From: Svornostia abyssi
GTDB taxonomy: Bacteria > Actinomycetota > Thermoleophilia > Solirubrobacterales > Solirubrobacteraceae
Length of the DNA stretch: 64,000 nucleotides
Direction: 5' to 3'
Assembly (NCBI GenBank): GCA_024666565.1
Contig: CP088295.1
Coordinates: 4,092,001 to 4,156,000, forward strand
In this document: one piece after another, positions 1 to 8,106 of the stretch
Position numbering within the stretch: the first letter of the stretch is position 1
Layout: each line of letters starts with the position of its first letter
Position numbers and translations under genes: made by a program
The notes under the pieces: generated by a model
What the model was told of the DNA's origin: nothing
Databases searched by the model: none
The model's input: the letters and a program-made list of their open reading frames with translations, nothing else

Positions 1-613
1 CGTCGGGCAGGCTCGCGTCGCGGAGCGTCAGCGCGTCGAGCAGCGGCCTCTCGCCCGCCGGGACGATCACGACACGCAGCTTGGAGCCGCCGCTGAAGGT
101 GCCGTGACGGTGCGCTGCTCGCGCGAGCTCGGCAGCTCGGGCCGCAGCGGCGACGTCCGTGCTGCCGCCAGCGCCACGACGGCGCCAGTCGTTCAGCGCC
201 TGCGTCACGGCGAAGGCGACATCGCCGGCATCGGCGAAGGTCCCGGTCAGGCGGCCTGCCTCCCAGGCACCACGAACGCGGGCGAGGAAGGCTTCCTGTG
301 CCGACTCGCGCGCGATGTCCTGCACGATTGCGAGCACGGGGATGCCGTGCTCAACCGCGTGCTGGAACTCCTCTTCTGTCGGGCTGAGGCCCCGGTCTCC
401 GGGTTCGCCGTACTCGGCGCCGATGAGCAACAGGAGCGCGTCGCAATTCGCCACGCGATCTAGCAGCGCGCGGCGGGAGTCGTCTTCGCTTGGGGCGCCC
501 GTCTCGAACATGACCGGGCGCATGTCGAGCGCATCGACGGCACGTCGGGCCGCTTCTCGGACCGCAGCCATGTCGCCCCGCGCCAGCGAGCTGATGAAGA
601 TCTGCTCCACCAC
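1..613 (-). CDS. DUF4062-domain protein (partial, C-terminus off the left edge)
   Basis: The first 204 codons are visible, reading leftward from tandem GTG codons at 613/610; an in-frame TAG at 620-622 fixes the upstream limit. The N-terminus VEQIFISSLARGDMAAVREA is typical of DUF4062, a TIR/Rossmann-like module: an FISS strand, a helix with the AVDAL motif, then NCDALLLLIGAEYGEP and a TEEEFQHAVEHGIPVLAIV segment. In known proteins DUF4062 often heads larger signalling or STAND/NLR-like proteins, some linked to phage defence. What follows here is cut off, so the effector or ATPase part cannot be assigned. The family call is good; the defence role is inference supported only by neighbours such as the RloC-like ATPase. 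Confidence 0.75.
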   Translation of the reverse strand, partial: MVEQIFISSLARGDMAAVREAARRAVDALDMRPVMFETGAPSEDDSRRALLDRVANCDALLLLIGAEYGEPGDRGLSPTEEEFQHAVEHGIPVLAIVQDIARESAQEAFLARVRGAWEAGRLTGTFADAGDVAFAVTQALNDWRRRGAGGSTDVAAAARAAELARAAHRHGTFSGGSKLRVVIVPAGERPLLDALTLRDASLPD

Positions 614-655
614 CTGAGCCTACGGCTACCGACGGTCGTGGCCCGCGCCGGTCGG

Positions 656-1144
656 CTACGGAATCTGCCACCCGAGCTGCGCCGCCAGCACTCGGCCGAA
701 CCGCTCCGCCGCATCCGCCTCAGGATGAAAGCCGCCCGCCCGGCCGATGATCGACTCGAACGCGATGACGCGGCCATCCACCCACGTCACGGTCCAGTGC
801 CGCGCCCGCTCGCCCGAAGCCCTGAATGGTCCCTTCGAAGAATCCGGACGCCAGCCATCGTGAATCTGCATTGTCGGCGTTGGCGACAGGGGAATCCGTT
901 CGGTCACGACCCTCAGCCGGTCGCCGTCCCCCACCTTCGCGAAGGCAGCGACGAAGAGGCCATCGCCAACGAGCGCGAGAACAGACGGCCGACCATCGAC
1001 CACGACGGCGGCGATTGCGTCGATCGCGTCCGGCAAGGATGTCCGGAGCGATACCCCGAGATCGCCGTACACCGATCGGAGTTCCTCGTCCTCAACAAGT
1101 TCGTGCCAAGCATTGGCGACCTGCGTTGCGATGCTGTCGTCCAT
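656..1144 (-). CDS. hypothetical protein, 162 aa
   Basis: No family recognised. The ATG at 1144 follows a weakly purine-rich leader. The protein is acidic and soluble, opening MDDSIATQVANAWHELVEDE, with no signal peptide or membrane segment. It alternates short beta-like stretches (AIAAVVVDGRPSVLALVGDG) with a tryptophan-containing strand pair (HWTVTWVDGRVIAFES), which suggests a small alpha/beta fold. It lies between the DUF4062 gene and a divergent DUF4209-like gene whose start is 60 bp away, so the two may share a promoter region. Codon use matches its neighbours. Confidence 0.55.
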   Translation of the reverse strand: MDDSIATQVANAWHELVEDEELRSVYGDLGVSLRTSLPDAIDAIAAVVVDGRPSVLALVGDGLFVAAFAKVGDGDRLRVVTERIPLSPTPTMQIHDGWRPDSSKGPFRASGERARHWTVTWVDGRVIAFESIIGRAGGFHPEADAAERFGRVLAAQLGWQIP

Positions 1145-1204
1145 CACAACAGATGGTTCCAGCAGTAGGGGACATCGCGGATTTCTGTTGCATAGGCTCG
1201 CACG

Positions 1205-2929
1205 ATGAGCGCCCCTTCGTTGCTTGACCGGCTTCGGGCCGCCATCGCCACCGGAGACGACTGGTACGCCATCGAGCGGGCGTTCAGCGACACCGTCGAG
1301 GACGATGAGATCGGTGCCGCGCGCCCGGCGGTGTTTGCGTTCGGGTACATGCTGGTCACCGAGCACCGAGAGGAGATCCACGCGCGGACCGGGCCCTTCG
1401 CGCCTCGGATCGAGTGGGAGCACTCGGCGTTCCCTCAGCCGCTTGCCGACGTACCGATCGAAATCCTCGACGAGTGGGTCGACTTGTTCGAGTCGCTCCC
1501 CGAACCCGCGGCTCAGGCACGCCTCGGTGACCTGCTGTGGGTTCGACGCCACGGAGACCGCCCCGACATCGCCGCCCGCGCGGCTGCCGAGGCCTACCTG
1601 ACCCTCGCGACCACGCCGCAGTGGCAGACGATGGATCAGGTGGACTCGATCACGCGAGCCATCGAACTCGCCAAGCAACTCAGCGACGACGAGCTCCTGG
1701 GCGACGCGATCGACGTGTGCGCGGGCTTTGCCCGCACCGAGCTAGCCGACCCTCCCGAGCGACGACCCGGCGTCCCTCTGCGACTTCTCGAACAGCTCAC
1801 ATCCGTACCGGCCGGCCGGCGGCCCGACGATCTCACGGTGTTGCTGGCTTCGGCGCTTCACCAGTTCGGCGACGACCCCTTCCTCGCCGAGAGCGTTCTC
1901 GAGATGCAGGCGCAGATCGCGCCCCCCGACGACAAGGCCGCAATCCGCCGACGGCAGATCGAGCGCTGGCGAGAAGCCGCCCAACACGGCGACGGACTTC
2001 TTCGCCGCGCGCACCTGCAGCGTGGCCAGGAACTCGCCGCGTCGGTCGGCGAACCCGAGCTCGCCTCCCAGCTCGCAGAGGAAGCACAGTCCATCCCACC
2101 CGAAGAGATGGAAATGAAGGTCGCAAGCCGGGAGATCGAAATCTCCTACGAGGCGGCTGACGCATTCATCGACGCGGTCGCCGATCGCCACGATCTGCCG
2201 ACCGGCCTGATCGCGTTCGGCCTGCAGGGCCCACCGGCCGCGAACCTCGACGAGCTCAACGCCACGGTCGCGGATCTCGCCCAGCGCTTCCCCATGTCGC
2301 GACTCGTCACGCGACAACTCCTCGGGGAGTTCAACGCGCTCGTATTCGAGGCCACGACGTCTGAGCAGCACGATCGCGTCGATCTCGCCCAGCAACGAGC
2401 TTGGGCGATCATGCTGTTCGAGCCCATTGCCGTACGAGTCCTGGACGGGCTCGAAGCGAAGCTGCACCGGCCGTTACGTGACGAACTGGCCACTCTCTTC
2501 GGCCGGAACCTCATCGATGACGAGACGGCCAACGCCCTGGCTGACGGCGCCGCCCGATATTGGGCAGGCGACATGCCCGGCGCGGCCCATCTGCTGGCCC
2601 CAAACTTCGAAGCCGCGGTCCGCAAGTCCGCCGCGAGGCTCGGAATCCCCGTGATCAAGCTTCCGCGTGGCGAGACGCCAGGGGGCGTGCTCACGCTCGG
2701 AGCGCTGCTGTCCTCCCTCGAGGGTCGCCTGGACGAAGCCTGGCGCCGGCACCTCGTCAACCTCTTAGTCGACCCCCTCGGGGTCAACCTGCGAAACCGA
2801 ATCGCACACGGACTCGCCGGCGGCGCATCAAGGGGCGAGGTTGCCCTGCTCATACACGCGGCGCTCTTCGTCTCCAGCTGGGACATCACCGAGCCAGTAC
2901 CCAGCCAGACCGCCGAACCGCCTGCCTAG
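1205..2929 (+). CDS. DUF4209-like helical protein, 574 aa
   Basis: Long soluble, largely helical protein without signal peptide or membrane helices. The C-terminal region (about residues 450-555) contains LLVDPLGVNLRNRIAHGLAG, which resembles the RN...HG signature of DUF4209 proteins. The N-terminal two thirds consist of helix-turn-helix repeat-like segments. DUF4209 proteins have no settled biochemical role, although the RN..H arrangement recalls HEPN-type RNases. The gene ends in a 4-bp convergent overlap with the next gene. The start ATG at 1205 sits in a short divergent spacer. Function remains unknown; the domain call is moderate. Confidence 0.6.
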   Translation: MSAPSLLDRLRAAIATGDDWYAIERAFSDTVEDDEIGAARPAVFAFGYMLVTEHREEIHARTGPFAPRIEWEHSAFPQPLADVPIEILDEWVDLFESLPEPAAQARLGDLLWVRRHGDRPDIAARAAAEAYLTLATTPQWQTMDQVDSITRAIELAKQLSDDELLGDAIDVCAGFARTELADPPERRPGVPLRLLEQLTSVPAGRRPDDLTVLLASALHQFGDDPFLAESVLEMQAQIAPPDDKAAIRRRQIERWREAAQHGDGLLRRAHLQRGQELAASVGEPELASQLAEEAQSIPPEEMEMKVASREIEISYEAADAFIDAVADRHDLPTGLIAFGLQGPPAANLDELNATVADLAQRFPMSRLVTRQLLGEFNALVFEATTSEQHDRVDLAQQRAWAIMLFEPIAVRVLDGLEAKLHRPLRDELATLFGRNLIDDETANALADGAARYWAGDMPGAAHLLAPNFEAAVRKSAARLGIPVIKLPRGETPGGVLTLGALLSSLEGRLDEAWRRHLVNLLVDPLGVNLRNRIAHGLAGGASRGEVALLIHAALFVSSWDITEPVPSQTAEPPA

Positions 2930-3444
2930 CCGTCGGCGCCGGCTCTGGCGCCGGCAGGACGAATGTCGCCATACGGCGCGTGCACGACGCTGCCGTCGTC
3001 GAACCGGACAACACCGACATCAGCGACGCGGGCGCCGGCGGTCGCCGCCGCGGCCGGAATCATTACGCGCACGGTCGGCTCACCCGTACGGTCGAATACA
3101 CCCGCAACCCACTCGTCGCCTTCGCGAACCTCGACGCGGTCGCCACTCAGATACGAACCCTGCCGTGGGATCACGTCGTAGCCCAGCGTGCTAACCACAA
3201 GAAGCAGCGGCGGCTCAACGCGAGACAGCTGGCGATCGTCCAGAAACGCGCCCCCTCGAGTCCGGACCAGGTCCCCAATGGGCGACGGCAGCGTTCTGGG
3301 ATCGCAAGCTGCAGCCGTGTAGGAGATCTGCACGAAAAGCTCGCGGACAGCTCCGTCCTTCTCCAGCGAGATCTCGTAGCGATCGTGAGCGCCGAGCGGC
3401 AACACCTGCTCCGGGGCGCCGACGATGTTCCAGCGATCGACCAT
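2926..3444 (-). CDS. hypothetical protein, 172 aa
   Basis: Unrecognised soluble beta-rich protein. The ATG at 3444 (MVDRWNIVGAPEQVLPLGAH) is chosen because the preceding gene stops at 3459 and longer in-frame starts would overlap it. The sequence alternates strands such as DVIPRQGSYLSGDRVEVREG and VADVGVVRFDDGSVVHAPYG, resembling a small barrel, but no named domain is seen. It lies 14 bp downstream of the RecD2-fragment gene on the same strand, so the two are probably co-transcribed. Confidence 0.5.
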   Translation of the reverse strand: MVDRWNIVGAPEQVLPLGAHDRYEISLEKDGAVRELFVQISYTAAACDPRTLPSPIGDLVRTRGGAFLDDRQLSRVEPPLLLVVSTLGYDVIPRQGSYLSGDRVEVREGDEWVAGVFDRTGEPTVRVMIPAAAATAGARVADVGVVRFDDGSVVHAPYGDIRPAGARAGADG

Positions 3445-3458
3445 CGGCCTCCGAACCG

Positions 3459-3922
3459 CTAAGCCCGGCGCTGCTCTCGCCACCAGCGAGCAGCCTCGTT
3501 GGCGTGGCGCAGCGGAAGCCCGAGCCCGGAGAACGCGGCCCGCGGATCCTCATCAATGCGCCGAATCACGCCGTCGGCGCCATACGCGTCTACGAGAAGC
3601 TGGCGCGTTTGCCCCCCACGTGCGGAACGCGTTCTAGCTCGTGGACAACCGACGCCTCAGCCGAGGCAAACCTCAGAACCGGCTGGACCCGCCGAGCTTC
3701 CACCTGCCACCCCCACCGCGGGCTATTGCGCAAGCGCCCAATCACTCGCAGGCGGCGTTCGGGCTCCGCGAACCGCTTGAGATTCGTGCCGACCACGCGG
3801 CGCAACTCGCCCTGCTCATCCGCGACGTCCAGGGCCGCCCATTCCGACTCACGGCTCACGGAGACAACGCGCGCGACCGTAACCACCTGGTCGAATCCGT
3901 CCGCGATCGTGGTCGTTGCCAT
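3459..3922 (-). pseudogene. RecD2-type helicase N-terminal fragment (OB + HhH), frameshifted
   Basis: Frame one (ATG at 3922, MATTTIADGFDQVVTVARVV) resembles the N-terminal OB-like module of RecD2/YrrC helicases, including LRRVVGTNLKRFAEPERRL and LRNSPRWGWQVEARR. It runs to the first helix of a helix-hairpin-helix (LERVPHVGG) and then stops. The other frame continues the hairpin (LLVDAYGADGVIRRIDEDP) and ends AARWWREQRRA-stop, the point where full RecD2 would proceed to its helicase domains. The switch falls at a six-base C run on the plus strand (3612-3617); one added base, or two removed, restores the frame. The helicase motor is absent, so this is a degraded fragment or a stand-alone DNA-binding module. 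The RecD2 relation rests on pattern only. Confidence 0.5.
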
Positions 3923-3954
3923 CGTCTGGATGATTTCACGCGCCGCCGCTGGAA

Positions 3955-4263
3955 TCAGGGGAATGCAACCCCGGAGTCGATGAACAGCCACACCATCAGC
4001 GGGAGCAGCGCACAGACCGCAGCGATCGACAACGCGACCATCGCGACGCAGACCCAGAGGACCTGGCGGACGATCCAGGGAGGTTCGCCACCCGCCAACC
4101 CGATCAGGATCCGTAGCGTCCGCGTAAGGCACCCAACCACCCGCTCGATGAGGCCACCGCCGTTCACGGGAGGGCTCGTCGGATCCGGCAGCGTCCCGCC
4201 GGAGCCCTCGCCGCACGAGAGCCGACGTGGACCCTCGAAGAGGTGCGATTCTGACGCTGACAT
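3955..4263 (-). CDS. small membrane protein, 102 aa
   Basis: The polar N-terminal half has GGGL/GSGG linkers. It is followed by an amphipathic segment (GLIERVVGCLTRTLRILIGL) and a strongly hydrophobic helix (WVCVAMVALSIAAVCALLPL), then a short tail. No family recognised. The ATG at 4263 overlaps the divergent start of the next gene in a CATG palindrome, so one of these two starts may be misplaced; an in-frame start nearer the hydrophobic part cannot be excluded. It lies upstream of, and on the same strand as, the RecD2-like fragment. Confidence 0.4.
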   Translation of the reverse strand: MSASESHLFEGPRRLSCGEGSGGTLPDPTSPPVNGGGLIERVVGCLTRTLRILIGLAGGEPPWIVRQVLWVCVAMVALSIAAVCALLPLMVWLFIDSGVAFP

Positions 4264-4963
4264 GTCCGTCGATGATGGCCTCAACCACGCTCCCGGACCG
4301 ATGACTGACGATTCCGGTCCGGACCTCTTGCTCGAGACCGGCTTGGTCGGAGGCAGCGACGGGCGCGCACTCCTGCGCTCGACCAGCCGCTACTACGGGC
4401 TGGCGCTGATCGCCTGGCGCGAACAGGATCGCTGGCGCATCCCAGACCGGATCGCCTTCTTCCGCGACCTCGAGCGGCTGTGGCCCGAGCAGTCGACCCA
4501 CGTCGGTCGCTCTGCCAAGCCCCAGTCGCCTGAAGGCCGCCAGGTCGTGGAACTTCGCGCGCGGGCCGCCGCCAAGGGCCTCGCCAACGGCAAGACCCGA
4601 TCAGAGATCGCCGGCTTCTGGGACCTCAAGAGCGACAGCCTTCGACGCAGCGGCGTCTGGGACCGGGCGGAGGAGATCCTCCGCGAAGGTGGTCCGAAGC
4701 CGCTCAGGCCCGCTCCGCCGAACGACGGCGGGCTGGCCGCAACGGTCCACGACGGTGTCCTCCCTGGCCCCGGCGAGCACGCAGCCGGGTTCGTTCTCAC
4801 CGCTGTCGACGGAACGCCCGGCGACCGTCGGCCCACCTTCTACGACGTTCGAACGCTCCTCCCGCGGGTCTATGCCCTGGGCGATGATCCGCCATCACCC
4901 AACGGCTTCCGCATACTGCCGTCTCCACGTCGTCGAGTGGCACGGCCGCCGACCCCTCGTTAG
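4262..4963 (+). CDS. hypothetical protein, 233 aa
   Basis: Unrecognised. Start ATG at 4262 (MSVDDGLNHAPGPMTDDSGP). The middle is helical and charged (IAFFRDLERLWPEQSTHVGR and RTRSEIAGFWDLKSDSLRRS) and may form an HTH-like DNA-binding region. The C-terminus is proline/arginine rich. There is no signal peptide or membrane helix. It is the only plus-strand gene before the RloC-like region. The 95 bp after its stop hold nothing recognised. Confidence 0.45.
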   Translation: MSVDDGLNHAPGPMTDDSGPDLLLETGLVGGSDGRALLRSTSRYYGLALIAWREQDRWRIPDRIAFFRDLERLWPEQSTHVGRSAKPQSPEGRQVVELRARAAAKGLANGKTRSEIAGFWDLKSDSLRRSGVWDRAEEILREGGPKPLRPAPPNDGGLAATVHDGVLPGPGEHAAGFVLTAVDGTPGDRRPTFYDVRTLLPRVYALGDDPPSPNGFRILPSPRRRVARPPTPR

Positions 4964-5058
4964 GCAAGAACCGACGGTTGGACCCGCGCCAGCTCGCCGA
5001 GGCTCCATCGGCGGGTACTCACCCCACTCCGCGGCTAAGTCGCAGCTGGCGTGGCCAC

Positions 5059-5597
5059 TCAGCTGGCGAGGATGCGCAACGCGTCCTCGGAGGCGGAGCC
5101 GGGCTCCGCGGTGAAGATCGAGAGGGCGAGGTCGCTGTCGGCCTGCATGCCCATCGACTCGTAGGTCAGCTCCATTTCACCCACGATGGGGTGACGCAGG
5201 TGCTCGACGCCCGACGCATGCCACCGCACGTTGTGCGCCGCCCACAGCTGGCGAAACTCAGGACTCCGGGTCGACAACTCGCCAACCACGTCGGTCAGCC
5301 CGCGGTCATACGGGTTGCTCCCCGCGAGCGAGCGAAGGTGCGCGACGAGCTCCCCCGCGACCTGATCCCACCGGGGGTAGAACTCGGCGGCCGCAGGATC
5401 GAAGAAGGGCAGCGCGCGCCGCTAGCCGGCTGCTCGCGGCTCTCGAACATCGGAGCGTACAGCGCCCTGCCGAGCCCTGTTCGCCGCGAGCTGGTCAAGC
5501 CGCGCGTTGCGGATCGGCGCCGGCGCGTCGATCGCGTCGAGGACCTGCTGGACCACCGGCCGGATCTTCTGGGGGACCGGCTAGCCTCCCCGCCCAC
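5059..5597 (-). pseudogene. decayed MmyB/XRE-type transcriptional regulator
   Basis: Reading in shifting frames from 5597 to 5059 recovers the ligand-binding half of an actinobacterial MmyB-type regulator. The pieces run from KIRPVVQQVLDAIDAPAPIR, through LGRALYAPMFESREQ and FYPRWDQVAGELVAHLRSLA, to YDRGLTDVVGELSTRSPEF, and end HPIVGEMELTYESMGMQADS then TAEPGSASEDALRILAS. At least two frame changes are needed and the N-terminal XRE helix-turn-helix is missing. In intact relatives this module binds a small molecule, often fatty-acid-like, and the gene represses a neighbouring oxidoreductase. Here it is a relic. The 130 bp to 5728 hold no clear gene. Confidence 0.65.
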
Positions 5598-5728
5598 TTC
5601 GCCGCAGCCTAGAAGCGCTCCGGCGGCGGGGCGGCACCGTCGCCTCCCGCAGGGACACGCCGACTCCGTCCGTGACGTACCGGCACTGCCCCAAGCTCAA
5701 TGCCACCGCCCGGGTCTGCCGATCGCAG

Positions 5729-7876
5729 CTACACGAGCAGTTCCGCGCACGCCTGGACGACATGCTCCGGGACCGCATCGAACTCGCGCGGGTTGAGCTG
5801 CATGACGTACTCATTTTCGATGTGGTACGACTCGTTGACGAACTTCTTGAAAGCGGCATCGCCTGCCTGAGCATCGGGGTCAAGCGCCGAGGCGATGCGG
5901 AAGATCTGGACCTTCTCGTAGCCCACATCCGTGGCCTCGAACTTGGCCCTCAAGGCGTCCGAGTCTTTCAGCTGTGCGAGGAGCGCGTCGTAGTCGAAAC
6001 CGGGAATGACCTTCTGGATCGCGGTGAACGCTTGCGCGCGCGCTTCTTCGTCGAGGGGGATGAGTGCTCCCAGTTCGCCCTTCGAGCTGGGCTCATCCCG
6101 CACGTGGAGGAGGCTCGAGAGGACGTCGCACTCCGCGCCGCGTTCGCCGTGGACTTCGTAGCGGCGGCGGAGGTAGATGCACTTGATTACCGGGTCGGCG
6201 GATGAGCCGATGTTCTCGTCGCAGACTTGAGAGAACGTCATGATGTCCGTGGGCTCTATGGGCTTCTCCTCCAGTTTTCCTTGCCGGTTCTGGAGGAAGT
6301 GGACTGCGGGGCTTACTGCTTGAAACTGCCCTGATGTCGCCGTTCGGACCATGTCGATGGCAGGCTCGATGTCGTGGGTCAACAGCAGCGTGGTGAATCC
6401 TCGGAGGCTCTGCTTGCCGTGAAAGAGCTTGTGGAGGATGGCGAACTTCTTCGTCTTGTCGAAGCTCGACACGGGATCGTCGAGGACGACGAGGTCAGGC
6501 TTGTCGCGACGGACCTGATGCATAAACAGAACGAGCGCGAAGGCGTTGCGCTCGCCGAAGCTCAGATGACTACCAGCAGCTTCCAGGTGACCCGGAGCAT
6601 CCTCGTGTTCGAGGATCATTCGGTACGAGTCGCCGCTGGACTCGATCCGCACCGCGTACTTGTAGCCAGCGGACCGGAGGTACTCGTTGATCTCGTCCTG
6701 GTTGCGCTCGATCGACTTCGCCACCTGCGCCTTCTGGATGCCCACGCGCTTCTTGATCTCGTTGATCTGCTCAGCGACATCATCAAGTTGCGCGTTCATC
6801 TTCCCCACGACGCCCTGCGTTTCCGCAGAGTCAAGCGCGTCAAGAAGGTCGAGCTCAATCTTCAGACTCTGAAGTGCCTTGTCGACGTCGGTCTCGTCGC
6901 GGAGAGACGCGAACGAGAGGTTCTTGAGCGCGGTGAACTTGTTCAGGAGCGTCTCGACCTGACCTCGCAAGCTCGCCAGGAACTGGTTTTGTTCCGGGGA
7001 GAGATCGTCGAGGCTCGTCGTGATCTTCCGCAGTTGCTCAAGGCGCTCGGGTACGAAGAAGCCCGCCAGCTTCTCGATGACGAGACGCAGTGCCCTCATA
7101 TTCTTGACTGCAGCGGATTCGTACTGCTCAGAGACGTGAACCGCAGTCTTCTTGTCCACCTCGGGGACTGAACAGAAGGGACAGTTGTCCGATAGCTCGA
7201 GGTAGCTCTTGCCCTTCGATTGCCACGACAGCCATCCTGCTGGATCGTCGCTGTTGATGAACTTCTCGAACCCCAAGAGCGGCTCCGGGATCTTCGCGAG
7301 CTTCCCGCCCATCCCAAGCGCCTTGAACCCCTTGCTGGTCTTCGCAATCTCGCCGGACTTGGTGATCGTGAAGGCGTTGCGCAGCTCGGTGAAGCTGGCG
7401 ATCACGTCGTCCAGCGCCGCGTTCTCCAAGAAAACCTTCTTCAGATCCTCGAAGATGGTCTCGAGCTCCTCGATGCCCGCCTGGTACTCGGGCGTGTTGA
7501 TGAAGATCTCGAAGCTGTTCTTGACGACCTCATCGGGCTGGAAGACGAACTGTGAGACGTAGTGCTCGTCGAAGACCAGGACGCTCTTGATGTCGTCGGC
7601 ACCCACAACCGCCGGGGCTTTACCGCCGTCGCCCTGTCGGTACTTGAAGGGGAGTAGGTCATGGAGGGCATCCTCCCCCTCTGCGTTGAGCACGAGCGCG
7701 CGGGCGATGGTGCTCTTCCCGATGCCATTGGGGCCGTACTTGATGTTGAGCGAGTCGCGCCGGAGCGTGATCTGCGCTTCAGTGATGCTGTTGCAGTCCG
7801 TGATCGTGATCGCGTAGTCGCTGGACGGTGCGGGCAACTCCGGCTGCTGCGGAGAGGTGTGGGCTGTCTTGGCCAT
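5729..7876 (-). CDS. AAA_13 / RloC-PrrC-like ATPase, probable defence effector, 715 aa
   Basis: ABC-type ATPase with split nucleotide-binding domain: Walker A GPNGIGKST (residues 48-56), signature LSFGER (438-443), Walker B DLVVLDDPVSSFD (461-473) and H-loop LLLTHD (497-502). A long helical/coiled insertion lies between them and carries a CPFC pair (232-235) where RloC has a zinc hook. The C-terminal about 200 residues contain RRRYE with an R570-x3-E574 pair and H591, loosely reminiscent of the Arg-Glu-His set of PrrC/RloC anticodon nucleases, but spacing differs (17 rather than about 32 residues), so nuclease activity is unproven. It is richer in Lys/Asn/Phe than its neighbours, suggesting recent acquisition. 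The ATG at 7876 is preferred. A stand-alone abortive-infection ATPase of the same clan is the main alternative. Confidence 0.75.
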   Translation of the reverse strand: MAKTAHTSPQQPELPAPSSDYAITITDCNSITEAQITLRRDSLNIKYGPNGIGKSTIARALVLNAEGEDALHDLLPFKYRQGDGGKAPAVVGADDIKSVLVFDEHYVSQFVFQPDEVVKNSFEIFINTPEYQAGIEELETIFEDLKKVFLENAALDDVIASFTELRNAFTITKSGEIAKTSKGFKALGMGGKLAKIPEPLLGFEKFINSDDPAGWLSWQSKGKSYLELSDNCPFCSVPEVDKKTAVHVSEQYESAAVKNMRALRLVIEKLAGFFVPERLEQLRKITTSLDDLSPEQNQFLASLRGQVETLLNKFTALKNLSFASLRDETDVDKALQSLKIELDLLDALDSAETQGVVGKMNAQLDDVAEQINEIKKRVGIQKAQVAKSIERNQDEINEYLRSAGYKYAVRIESSGDSYRMILEHEDAPGHLEAAGSHLSFGERNAFALVLFMHQVRRDKPDLVVLDDPVSSFDKTKKFAILHKLFHGKQSLRGFTTLLLTHDIEPAIDMVRTATSGQFQAVSPAVHFLQNRQGKLEEKPIEPTDIMTFSQVCDENIGSSADPVIKCIYLRRRYEVHGERGAECDVLSSLLHVRDEPSSKGELGALIPLDEEARAQAFTAIQKVIPGFDYDALLAQLKDSDALRAKFEATDVGYEKVQIFRIASALDPDAQAGDAAFKKFVNESYHIENEYVMQLNPREFDAVPEHVVQACAELLV

Positions 7877-8023
7877 GGTCTCGCGACTATCTCACACCGG
7901 TCTTGCGCGCTCAGTGGTCCTACACCGCGACTGAGCTTTCCCAGGGGTTGGCCCCACCTCGACCCGGCACCACGGACCGAAAGCAGGGCGCAGGCCCAGG
8001 TGACGGCCCGACCCCGCTCGACC

Positions 8024-8061
8024 TTGGCACACCCGCTTCGCGTGCGTGCGGCATCGGCAGG
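8024..8061 (+). promoter_or_regulatory. recurrent TTGGCAC hairpin motif upstream of parB
   Basis: TTGGCACACCCGCTTCGCG at 8024 followed by TGCGTGCGGCATCGGC; the centre can fold as a GC-rich stem capped by TTCG. It lies about 45-80 bp ahead of the parB start. Near-copies occur before ardC (9861) and before the excisionase region (55840), with weaker relatives at 16274 and 54558. The element-wide recurrence suggests a shared promoter/leader element; the role is inferred. Confidence 0.5.
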
Positions 8062-8106
8062 GATCGGACCGCCGCCCGGGCGGACCACCAGACCGAGAGG
8101 TGAGAC

